Translations under genes and position numbers: made by a program
The notes under the pieces: generated by a model
Databases searched by the model: none
What the model was told of the DNA's origin: nothing
Seen by the model: only the letters and a program-made list of their open reading frames with translations
Assembly: GCF_001619985.1 (NCBI RefSeq)
Contig: NW_017264197.1
Span: 992,001 to 1,056,000 of the forward strand
DNA: 64,000 bases
Source: Xylona heveae TC161
Lineage: Eukaryota; Ascomycota; Xylonomycetes; Xylonales; Xylonaceae
Direction: 5' to 3'
Shown: piece after piece, positions 46,403-56,461 of the stretch
Numbering within the stretch: the stretch's first letter is position 1
How the letters are laid out: every line of letters starts with the position of its first letter

Positions 46403-48080
46403 GCGGGCAACAGTAAGCTTCGACTTCGCTGCTCTTTTAATGGAAAGGGCAGCGGCTCGAAGGCGAGTTGATAAGGGTTTTGTTGAAACTGGGGATGATG
46501 AACAAGTTCAAGCTCAGGGACGTTGGATCGTCTCGTTGAAAGTGGATTGAAGTGACTTTTGGGGGGTAAAAGAAAGGGAAAAGAAGAGAAAGAATTGGCG
46601 GGGGGGGGGGATTTTGATAGAAGAAGTCGGGAGAAGGAGAGTTTAGGGCGCGAAAAAATTGGCCGAAAATGGGCGAATCATTTTAGTTCGCTTGGGCTTA
46701 TCTATCACACGAGTACTTGTTGCTCACACCCAAATTCTATGACGAGAACAAGTACCAATACTGGACCCTGACTCAACTTTTTCGCTACGTAACAAAACAC
46801 CAAAGAGAGTTTATCATCAACCACCACCACCGTCACCGCTCATGACTTTTCCAATGATTATTCACCTCTTTCCTTGTCTTTGCACATTTATATGGATCTT
46901 TCAAAGTGAAATCAATGTTAATACCATCCTCACCGTAGTCCGCACAAGTATCTTTACTGACTTTGAATCTTTATGATGCCTTGGTATGCCGAACTCATTC
47001 AATGACTGGTTGCGGGTTACGATATCTCGGCCCCTCAGGGTGGATTCTAATTACCTCATCCTTATTGGCGATTAATCTAAGTTAGCGATGAGTCAAATAA
47101 AGACGCCTCTGGGGAGCTCCATCACTCCACAATCATTCTCATCAATGGTGTCTATGATACTTTCCACAGATTATCTACATCTCTTTTATCGTCTCCTTGC
47201 TTTCATCTCGTTTGAGTGCTCTTCGGTTTTCCCTCGACATGATTCTAGATATATATTGAAATCGTCATCTACTGTATCACAGTACAAAGCTAGAAGACTG
47301 CTTCTAAAGTTGTGCGGCTAAAGCTCCGACAGGAGAGTACGAGTAAACCTCCTCCGGTCTCGGACCGATATCAAGGATCCACTTTATTCCTAGGAGATCT
47401 CCCAGAGGACGCATTCTGAACATGATCGTCTTGCATTCCGAGATGACCCTCCCGAAGCCACCGATGCGCCGGAAACGCAAATGCCGCCTTCTTCATCTCT
47501 CTACCGAAAGGGTTCAGTGATCCATGTCCGCGGTGGGAAAAGATCAAGCCGTCGTACGCGTTATGTGAAGCCCCTTTGGCGGTGCTGATATCAAAGTCCA
47601 TTCGTGATTTGCCAGCACGTGACTATCAAATGTTTTCTCAAAGCAATCGAACAAGGAGCATTGGCCAATCAACTGTAAGTAAACTAGAATCAATCATTAA
47701 ATTCCTGAAATTGACTTTCACATCCAATTCTCTTTCCAAGTGGACGTCAAAGCCCAACTGTGATTAAAACTGATACATTGACATGTGACCGTGAGACAAA
47801 ATTTATCCCAGTCCTTACCCGGCATTGATGACTCAGCAGCACTTGTCCTCAGACGAGCCCATGACGCCAAAGTCGCAAACCCGACCCCCTTGGGAGGAGC
47901 TTCGTCGCGCGCCCAATCCAAAACACAATTCACCCTTTACACACAACACTCATTCAGAATCTCCTTTTCTATCGCCAGGGTTGCTGTCGCAGGTATTAGA
48001 CTTGCGTGAAATCGCATCTATTCCATGTGATCATCATCACTACACGTTAACTCTCTTTCTCGCTCTTTTCCTTGCCCATC
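46403..48080. other. Divergent promoter region of CPA1 and the Acinus-like gene
   Basis: No gene supported. It holds the CPA1 promoter (a C-less G run at 46600-46609, the TGACTCA site at 46769) and the Acinus-side promoter, which has a second TGACTCA at 47829-47835 and a C/T-rich leader (48020-48075). Confidence 0.5.
46769..46775. promoter_or_regulatory. TGACTCA general amino-acid control site
   Basis: A perfect TGACTCA, the binding site of Gcn4/CpcA/Cpc-1, lies 367 bases upstream of the AAP start codon of CPA1. Arginine genes are classic targets of this regulator, so the site is likely functional. Distance and orientation are acceptable, but binding is inferred. Confidence 0.55.
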
Positions 48081-50039
48081 ATGACCGACTACAGCAAGCT
48101 CAAAGTTGTCGACCTCAAGGCGGAGCTCAAACAGCGTGGCTTACCACAGACGGGACTGAAGCAAGCCCTTATTGACCGTCTTGTCGAGGATGATGCCAAC
48201 TCTCAATCGGCCGCTGCGGATGAAACACCTCAAGAAGCCGAAGCAACGCCTGTTCTTGACCAGCCTGCACCGCAAGAACAACCGGAGCCGGAGGCCCAGG
48301 AAGCTGCAGGTGGCAAACCCGAAATTTCCGTGAACAAGGAAGAGACCGAAATTCCTCAGAAGGAACAGGAGGAACAAGTGACGGGTATTTCAAAGCAGGA
48401 AGCACAGCCGGCTCCTGAGACAAATGGCCACCCCACTTCGCCCACTGGAGCCGACGTCTCGAGTGAGTCTAGAGGCGGCGATGAAGCTCAAACGGAAACT
48501 GCGCAACTGCCCGTCGAAGCACCACCATCATCAGTGCCAGAACAGGCCACAGAAGCTACACGAAGTGAGGATTCGCAATTGCCTGAAGTTGCGCAGAAAC
48601 CAGAGCCAGAAGTTGTGCCAGCATCTGTAGACAAGACTGGAGATGCATCGAGTGCCGGCCAGACTGTTGCGCCCACGCCAACTTCAGTTACAGCGGAAGA
48701 AACACAGGAAGACAACCGGAAACGCAAACGGCGAAGTCACAGTCCCCTTCCATTGCCTAGCGAGACGGCGCAGAAACGCGCGAAGCAGGAGGACCACGGT
48801 GGAGAGGTCCAATTTCACGAAGACGAGGAATCAGAAAATAAGGATCAAAGAGCTCAAAAGGAGGGGATCCCGATAACACCAGAGGAGCATGAAGAAGCGA
48901 AAAGCCAGGAGGAACTGCCTCAGAGGACCGCTGGCGGCGACGAAGCTGTTTCCGCCTCTGAAAAGGAGCAAGAGAAGCCTGAGCGCAGAGAAGAATCACC
49001 TCATGCTCGCGCGTCCCCGCCTGCGCGAGGCGCTGGAACAGGGGACCGACGACTCAAGGACCTCTTTTCCGAATCCTTGAAGGATTCCACGCGTGACAAG
49101 TCGCCGTCACGGCAAGCCGGCCCGTCGACGACATTGGAAGAGGAAGCGGAAGAGGAGGAGGAGGAAGGTCGCACGGTCGGCCCCGCTCTGCACCCTGCCA
49201 CCTCGGCTCTGTACGTCCGGGACTTTATGCGGCCTCTCCAACCTCATACGCTCAAAGCGCATTTGATTTCCCTTGCCACTCCACCAAACTCGTCTCCTGA
49301 TTCGGAGATTCTTCGGACCTTTTTCCTCGATCCTATTCGCACCCACTGCTTCGCCAGCTTTTCCAATGTATCTGCCGCTTCACGGGTGCGCTCCGCATTA
49401 CACGGCCGTGTCTGGCCCGATGAACGCACCCGAAAACCGCTCTGGGCGGACTTTGTGCCTGAAGAGAAGATGGGACAGTGGATCGAAATGGAGCAGAGCT
49501 CGTCCGGTGGGGGCAGGCCCTCTGCCGCCAAGAGGTGGGAAGTGGTCTACGAACCTGCCGAAAATGATGGCGACATGATCGAGGCAGTCTTACGAGAAGC
49601 TGGAGCTGGCTCCTGGAGACCAGAAGCAGGTGCGGGAGCTGGCCGTGGGGTCCAGGGTGCGCCCGAAGGCCCACGTCGCAGCGAGGCAGACTTGTACGAC
49701 CGCCGAAGACCGTCGGACCAAGCGTCCCGTCGACCCTCGAAGCCTGCGAATGCAGGTTTCATGGCCCTCGATACATTGTTCAAATCGACCTCGACCAAAC
49801 CCAAGATATACTATTTACCAGTATCCAAGGATTTATCGGAGAAACGATTGGACGAGCTGGCAGACCGACTGGGTGGACCGGGTCGGAATTTGAGCCGAGG
49901 CGAAGACGAAATGAGACGTTACACATTTGAGGATGGAGACTTGCTGGTCGACCGCGGACTGGACGTAAATCCGGGACGCCGAGGTGGCCCAAGCTATAGG
50001 CGGGGAAATAGCTATGGCAGACGCGGAGGTTGGCGGTAA
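48081..50039 (+). CDS. Acinus-like SAP/RRM protein with RNPS1-SAP18 binding motif
   Basis: Acinus is the scaffold of the ASAP complex (Acinus, RNPS1, SAP18), which joins the exon junction complex and affects splicing. Single exon, 652 residues; the ATG at 48081 begins MTDYSKLKVVDLKAELKQRG. Residues 4-38 are a SAP DNA/RNA-binding motif (LKVVDLKAELKQRGLPQTGL). Residues 40-365 are disordered and Glu/Gln/Pro-rich, with a basic patch (RKRKRRSHSPLPLP). An Acinus-type RRM lies at about 372-470 (LYVRDFMRPLQPHTLKAHLI). Near 560-582, FMALDTLFKSTSTKPKIYYL has the spacing of the Acinus RSB motif (LDxLFxKTxxxPxIYxLPL). The C-terminus is RGG/Tyr-rich. The order SAP-RRM-RSB is diagnostic. Confidence 0.9.
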   Translation: MTDYSKLKVVDLKAELKQRGLPQTGLKQALIDRLVEDDANSQSAAADETPQEAEATPVLDQPAPQEQPEPEAQEAAGGKPEISVNKEETEIPQKEQEEQVTGISKQEAQPAPETNGHPTSPTGADVSSESRGGDEAQTETAQLPVEAPPSSVPEQATEATRSEDSQLPEVAQKPEPEVVPASVDKTGDASSAGQTVAPTPTSVTAEETQEDNRKRKRRSHSPLPLPSETAQKRAKQEDHGGEVQFHEDEESENKDQRAQKEGIPITPEEHEEAKSQEELPQRTAGGDEAVSASEKEQEKPERREESPHARASPPARGAGTGDRRLKDLFSESLKDSTRDKSPSRQAGPSTTLEEEAEEEEEEGRTVGPALHPATSALYVRDFMRPLQPHTLKAHLISLATPPNSSPDSEILRTFFLDPIRTHCFASFSNVSAASRVRSALHGRVWPDERTRKPLWADFVPEEKMGQWIEMEQSSSGGGRPSAAKRWEVVYEPAENDGDMIEAVLREAGAGSWRPEAGAGAGRGVQGAPEGPRRSEADLYDRRRPSDQASRRPSKPANAGFMALDTLFKSTSTKPKIYYLPVSKDLSEKRLDELADRLGGPGRNLSRGEDEMRRYTFEDGDLLVDRGLDVNPGRRGGPSYRRGNSYGRRGGWR

Positions 50040-50543
50040 ATTGATGGCGCGGTAACACGAGTAAAAGGTGGATGCTGTTTCTTCTCACCCCACCCTTTTC
50101 CCCCCTTGTGTGACTTTAATTGGAATTGGTCATGGTTGATCAATGGCTTCAACTTACAAGGAAAATGAAAAGTTTGCAGCGAATGATAGCCGGGAGATCT
50201 CATCAAAAATAATATTCTATTCGTTCATTGGAGCAAATAATGATCGAATGCAATAAATGCAGCATTTACGAAGTGAAGATTGGGTGACTCTGCACTGCAC
50301 AATCAAATGAGATCATTGGGTCTTATCTTATCGATAACGATTTTTCACGTGATAGCGATGACTGTACTTTTTCTGGTCTCTACCAATCCCGATTAGTCAT
50401 TTTTTGCCATTTGACTCTTCAGACTTCCCCCCTGCCCCTCGACAGTTATATCATGAGCACCCCTCTGCCGCGAAGTCTCCTGGTGAGATCTTCGCTTTCA
50501 TCCTGGGCACGCAAGAGGCCAATTTGTTCTAGGTTTTGCGCAG
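50040..50543. other. Intergenic: MET2 promoter
   Basis: 504 bases lie between the Acinus-like stop and the MET2 start. It contains TCACGTGA at 50345-50352 and an ATG at 50453 that is out of frame with MET2 (see findings). Confidence 0.5.
50345..50352. promoter_or_regulatory. TCACGTGA palindrome (Cbf1-type E-box) upstream of MET2
   Basis: The palindrome lies 191 bases upstream of the MET2 ATG. TCACGTG is the site of Cbf1 and of the Met4/MetR-Cys-3 sulfur control system in fungi, and methionine genes carry it. Function here is inferred from motif plus gene identity. Confidence 0.5.
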
Positions 50544-52469
50544 ATGGCTACTTCCACTCCAGAAGCAGGAGCACCCCTCAATGGGGCGGCTACCGCTCCG
50601 CCCGAGGGCTACAGTGAGTATTCACCCTCGCCCAAAAAAAAAAGTGTTACTTGCGCTCCGAAGATCGGCCTTCACAATGTAATCTTCAAATGAAGAGATC
50701 AATGCCAACTAACGTCCCCAGGAAGAATATCCAGCCAGCCTGAGAATCCATTTGCGACATTGATTCCTCACCAGAATATTGTGGTGATACCGTCGTTTAC
50801 GCTAGAGTCGGGAGTGACTCTGCGTAATGTGCCCGTGGCATACACTACGCGGGGCAAATTGTCGCCGAACCGCGACAATGCCATGATCATTTGCCATGCG
50901 CTGACCGGCAGCGCAGACGTGGCAGACTGGTGGGGTCCCTTGATGGGCAAAGGTCGAGCATTTGACGCCTCACGATTCTTCATTGTCTGTCTGAACAGTC
51001 TGGGAAGCCCGTACGGCACTGCCAGTCCAGTGACCAACAAGGACGGAGATCCTTCTTTGGGACGATACGGACCAGAATTTCCTCTGACGACAATCAGAGA
51101 CGATGTCAAGTATGTTTTTGTTCTCTCACATAATTGTCCAAGGTGTTTGACTCCGCTAACATAGTCCCGTTCGAATAGTCTGCACAAATTGATCCTCGAT
51201 AGCTTAGGCGTGAAGCAATTGGCTGCCGTGGTAGGTGGATCCATGGGCGGCATGTTGGTCTTGGAATGGGCATACTTTGGCAAAGACTATGTCCGGTGCA
51301 TTGTGCCCATTGCCACGTCTAGCCAACACAGCGCATGGGGTATCAGCTGGGGCGAGGCTCAGCGACAGAGCATCTACTGCGACCCGAAATATGACGACGG
51401 GTACTATCCCTTTGAAGACCCCCCCACGGCAGGACTGGGTGCCGCCCGCATGTCTGCGCTCCTGACCTACCGAAGCCGCAATTCGTTTGAGTCGCGTTTC
51501 GGCCGCAACACACCTGATCCGTCGCGGCGGCAGAACATTAATGAGCAACCACGACCGCCGACGCCGTCGAACGAGCACTGGGCCGTACACAATGAAGGAC
51601 ACAAGAACCGACGATCTCCGCGCCAGTCGAGCGTGTCCCTGAGCAGTGACGAGCACCGTGCCGCCTTGGCTTCTACCACGTCTACTCCGGCATCCACCTC
51701 CTCCGCTTCCGCTTCCGCCTCGGCAGCATCTATCCACACTGCCTCTTCCACTCCTACTCCCGTCCCTACTCCCGGCGCTGCCGCCACAACCATCAACGGC
51801 ACGAGCGATACCTCCTCCTCTCATCCGCTCACCAACTTTACAGACCCGCAATTCAGCGGCGCCACGACATTCACGCCTCCCCCGCCGCTTTCGACATCCA
51901 ACTCCTCCTCGTCGCTCTCGACCAACCCCCGCAAGCGCGCAGCCACGTACTTCTCCGCGCAATCCTACCTGCGCTACCAGGGCGACAAGTTCGTCAAGCG
52001 CTTCGACAGCAACTGCTACATTGCCATTACGCGCAAACTCGACACCCACGACGTCAGCCGGTACCGCGTCGACCCGTCGTCGCCCAACCCCGTCGGCGAC
52101 GCGCTCGCGCTCATCCAGCAGCCCGCACTCGTCATCGGCATCGAGTCTGACGGCCTCTTCACCTTTGCCGAGCAGCAAGAACTCGCCGCGAGCATCCCCA
52201 AGGCGCGTCTGCGCACCATCGACAGCCCCGAAGGCCACGACGCCTTCTTGCTCCAGTTTGAGCAAGTCAATCACCACATTCTCGACTTCTTTGGCGACGT
52301 CTTGCCGGACATTATGACCTCTGCTCCCATTGACCCGGACTATCGCGATGAAGACGACGTCGACGATGTTGATGCCGAGGCCGCGACGGGTGAGCAATCT
52401 GGTGTAGGCAAGCTGAAGAAGAGCAGCACCTTTGGCGAGGCCGAGGTCGATGACATTACGTCTTGGTGA
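50544..52469 (+). CDS. met2: Homoserine O-acetyltransferase
   Basis: The enzyme transfers acetyl from acetyl-CoA to homoserine, the committed step to methionine in fungi. Exons are 50544-50613, 50722-51109 and 51179-52469, with introns of 108 and 69 bases; 582 residues. It has the alpha/beta-hydrolase fold with nucleophile Ser174 (VGGSMGGM), Asp477 (GIESDGLF) and His506 (PEGHDAF). CHALTGSADVADWWGP and NSLGSPYGTASP are family signatures. Between the two halves of the catalytic core, residues about 262-405 form a Ser/Thr/Pro-rich insertion. This explains the length of 582 against roughly 380 in bacteria and 486 in yeast Met2. The C-terminal 50 residues are acidic. An ATG at 50453 upstream is either a small overlapping frame or part of an optional first exon. 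Confidence 0.94.
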
Positions 52470-54534
52470 TTATTATCCGTTTGGTAGATTATCATCGTCT
52501 TGCTATTTTGTCATATCTCGGCAGTTGTCATCGTCAGGGTAGTTTAGTCGATGACGTTACATCTTGGTAGTGTCATAGTGTCTTAGTTGTCTAGTCGGCA
52601 TGATATTTCTTTTTTCCCCCCTCTGTTTTCTCTTTCTGTGATATTTTTTTTTTTTTTTCAACAAAAGAGCAACTGCACTTGCTGTCCCTGTTATTTTATT
52701 TTTCTTTGGAAAAGTCTTGTGGACCGTGGTATATCCTTAGACCGCCCTCCCCCTCATGAATCCTTCAGAGCGAGACATACACACACAAAAAGCAAGGTTA
52801 TAGTACCTATATCTAGATGCTCCATCTTATTTTACTTACCTACCTACCTACCTACCTACCTAGGTACCTTGTCTTACCTATCTATCTTACCTCAGGGAAC
52901 CAAGTTATCTAGTTATCTAGTCTAGTCTAGTCCTATCCAACTAGGACATGAAATGAAAATATATACACCTACCATCCATCCATCCATCCATCCATACATT
53001 CATCCATCCATCCATTCGTTCTGTTGCACTTTCGTTTTGTTGTAGTCGAGTACTATACTATACTACTATACTACTACACTCCACGAGAGGATGGATATGA
53101 ATACATACGCCACGATATATACGCCACGATATATACGCCACGATATATACTATACGAGACGATATACGAGACGATCAACAAGATGACATCAAAGTGAAGA
53201 GATGAAATATCTACGACAAAAGCCAAGTTCAAGTCAAGTCCAACTCGACAACAGGACTAAGGACTTACTTACAGATGATGAACAAAACGTATAGGAATAT
53301 TTAAAGTTGAAAGTCAAAAGGCAAGAGTCAAAAGGCAAGAGTCAAAAGTCAAGGCAAGGCAAGGCAATTCGAATACAGACTATGGTGTATAGATTATCGA
53401 CTGGACTCTAGACCATCGACCATCGACTAGACTATAAATTGACGTACGGGAATGTCAAGTAACCATTAGTAAGGAACACCAAATCATAAGAGTAATTAAC
53501 ATCAAATCATAAACGTAAGATCAAATCATAAGGTAAGATCAAATCATAAGATAAGTGTAAGAATCAATAATCATAAGACTAAGAAAGAGTATATAAGAGG
53601 TATCAACATATCAAACGACTCTGTGAGTCTAGAGTCTAGAGTCTAGAGTTTCGAGTCTCGAGTCTCGAGTCATGGAGACGGAGCATCTGAATTGAGTCTT
53701 CAAATCTAAAAAAGCTCAAAATCTCGAAAACTCGAAAAACTCAAGAAAAGAATAGAAAAAAAGGAAAAAGAAAAACAAAATGTGTAAAAAAGGAAACAAT
53801 AGAATCAAGAGAAAAGAAAAGAAAATGAGCAAAAATGGTCAATGAAATAATCAATGACAGACATGACTCAAAACGTAAGACGTGATCCGTAACCCTTAAA
53901 TGCCTCCCAAAATTTTGTAGCCACTGTAGCTTGTAGCTAGTAGCTAAAACGCGGTGCGGAACGAGGTGCACCGATTCGAAAACTTGCAAAATGCAGAATT
54001 GAAAAATTGGAAATGCAATATGTAAACTTGATCACTGAGAACGAAGAATGAAGATAACTGCTGATTGAGGATAGAGACTGTCGGACGAGGATAGAGGATT
54101 TGAGGAATGAGGATAGAGAGGCGGATGAAGTAGGATAGAGAGACGGATCAAGGATGGATGGTTCAAGGGGAGGAGAAGAAAAAAAAGCAAAACTGATTGG
54201 AGATATCATCGTCGTAGAATAAGCATAAGCATAAGCACGAAGTGTATAATAGGAAAAAGGAGAAGAGAAAAGAAAAGAAAAGAAAAAGGGAATATGGAAT
54301 GGGAGAGTAGAAGTAGAGAAGAAAAAAAGAAGAAAAGAAAAAAGAAAAGCTCCGCCGGCAATCCTAGGAATAGTACCCCACAAAGGCAATTGTATGAATG
54401 AAAGAATGGATGCAATAATGAATGCAATAATGCAAATGAATGGATATAATGCAGCAAGCACACCCAAAGCAACGCCAATTGTCATTGCCAATGACCCGTC
54501 ACTTGCAAGGTATACCACGTCTTTCGCAAAACAA
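52470..54534. other. Intergenic between convergent genes, 2.1 kb, many tandem repeats
   Basis: No gene supported. A T run (52644-52658) is followed by at least six unrelated short tandem arrays (listed as one repeat region) and then A/G-rich sequence (53740-53830, 54250-54350) on the + strand. The last part is the 3' UTR side of the minus-strand gene ending at 54535. Confidence 0.6.
52837..53672. repeat. Cluster of short tandem repeats
   Basis: The arrays in order are CTAC (about 52837-52861), CATC (about 52972-53016), three copies of the 14-mer ACGCCACGATATAT (53107-53148), AGTCAAAAGGCAAG/AAGGC copies (about 53311-53366), CAAATCATAAG copies (about 53482-53556) and GTCTAGA/GTCTCGA copies (about 53626-53672). 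Units differ in sequence and length, so this is a patchwork of independent expansions rather than one satellite. No spacer/repeat regularity of a CRISPR array. Confidence 0.75.
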
Positions 54535-56461
54535 TCAAGCCTCTGCTCTGAGCTCTTGACGCGAATGCTTCTTACTCAGTCCGAGTCCAAACTTGGTCAA
54601 CTTCTTTCTCCACCCCGGCGAATTCTCGTGTTCCTTGGAGTCATCGTCATTGTGCACACCCATGCGCGATAGCTTCTGAGCAAGTTCATGCGCGTCGACA
54701 GGTCGGCTTCCAGAGTGCCCATAATACGATTGCTGAGATCTGCTTGATTGCATCCTCTGCTTGGCGTCCGACGAAGCAGTGTCTCGTCCTGAAGCGGTGT
54801 CTTTTCCCTGAGCAGCAGCAGCAGCGCCGCGCATCTTCTCTTCAACCGTACGTCGAAGCCTATGCTCTCGTGCGCGCTCCTCGTCATAGGAGAGGGCACG
54901 ATGCATTCCATACTTGTCGACGACAACGGCATTGCTTTCCGTACTGGACGTGTATTGATGCTGCTGCTGCTGCTTGGATTTACCAGATGTTTTCGACGGT
55001 TGCTGTTGACGCATCATATTGGCAACGTGCTTCTTATTATCCGGCTGCTTGGCAGACGAGTCAATCAATCTTATTGTTCCTTCCGGCGGCGTCTCCTTGT
55101 TCGCATCCGCGTCCCACATGTCGAGACTTGGCAAGGGCGGGAGCGCCCGATTCAAGTATGTTCGAGTCTCTTCCTCTTGCTGCTGCTGCTTTTGCTGCTG
55201 CTTCTTTTCTCGCGACGCTGCCTTGAGGCTTGACCGACGCGTGATGCCGCTCCACCACGAGGGCCCAGACGATTCCTTGGAGCTATCCACGCTGCGCTGC
55301 GAACGCTTGCTGCGAATACTGGCCGAGGATGACCGGGGACGAATGTATTCCTTGATTCCTTCCTTGATGCTGCTCGCTCGGCTCAAATGGCCCGTCGGTT
55401 GCGAAGCAGGTGTGGCGGTACGTTTCTTGGCGACTGAACCCACGCGCGACACTGTGCCCGTTCCTCCCTTGGAGAATGATCGATCTTGGAGACTGGGCGA
55501 AATGGCGACAGACGTGACAGCGGTTGAGCGGGTAAAAGAACGATCGGTGGTGGTGTTGGAGCGACTCGTCGACGAAGAGGTGCCATATGAGGCTCCAGCC
55601 GGTATAGGGTTCCGGAATCGGTTGATGTGATACGCTGCCGCTCCGGCCAGTCCGGAACCAGGCTCGACCGAGCTATGTCTCTTGTGATGCTCTGGTTGTG
55701 TGTACGACGCCGTGGCGTTATCATCACTACTGTAACCAAAGCCACCTGCTGCATGTCTCGGTGCCTGTTCCTCTCCTGTCGAGTCGCTGAGACTCCAGGG
55801 ATCTTGGACGCTGAAAGTCGGTTCCGAGGGCCTGCGGTGATGCTGAAGCGGCGGTAGTTGAGGCGGTTGCTCAAAGGCTATCTTTTGACGGTCCTGTCGA
55901 GTGCCCTCGCGCGAAATGCTGTCATCGAATGCAATGTGGCCATCATCGTGGTTCGTTTGACGAGTAGCAATATCTCGAAGTAGCTGAGCACATGAATGTC
56001 GCAATTGCGAGTCCACCAGCGGTGTCAATGGAAATCGGCGGACGATCAAGGGTGAGGCGGGAATGAAGACGGGCGATTCCGCGCCGTTGTAAAGAAAATG
56101 GTCCACATTGTGAACCGCAGGTGAAGGTATGGCCGAAGAAGTCACCTTCTGCTGTAGCGGTCAGCATTGATTTCCCTTCTTTTCTTTTCTTTTCTCCTCT
56201 TTTGGCCCGTCTCCCTTCTCTTCTTGCCCTCTTGTTTTGACCCTGACAATATTCGGTGTTTGAGAGAGAGACATCCCGTCGCCCAAGGTAGCTAGTGTGT
56301 GCATTGTTTGCCCGAAACAAACCCTCATCTCAAGCCACCACATACAGTCTCTTGTGCGTGAGAGGGTAGAAGAAGGGAGGAGTAGCCACGGCAGACGTAG
56401 GGAAAGAAAGAAAACATGTACTTACAATCGGTGTCAGCCTCAAACCAAACTTGCGTTTCAT
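54535..56461 (-). CDS. Uncharacterised Ser-rich fungal protein, 550 aa
   Basis: Function not recognised. Exons are 56461-56426 (twelve codons, MKRKFGLRLTPI) and 56151-54535. The 274-base intron has a GTAAGT donor and a CAG acceptor and joins in phase 0. Its 3' end reads CAGCAG, so the second exon may start one codon later. The protein is disordered and rich in Ser, Arg and Gln: poly-Gln runs near residues 335-350 and 405-412, SWWSGITRRSSLK near 315-327, and a proline motif LPPLPSLDMWD near 363-373. The C-terminus GWRKKLTKFGLGLSKKHS is basic and amphipathic, which could bind membrane or be a nuclear signal. There is no enzyme motif. The reading frame is long and clean, so the gene is probably real. 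Confidence 0.75.

Noticed and set aside
51204-52397. Open frame of about 400 codons on the minus strand opposite MET2
   Set aside because: Same effect of GC-rich codon bias; composition is Arg/Gly/Val-rich without domains, and MET2 is intact on the plus strand.
52972-53148. Regular short repeats considered as a CRISPR array or minisatellite family
   Set aside because: Units are contiguous without spacers and the genome is eukaryotic; these are ordinary tandem repeats.
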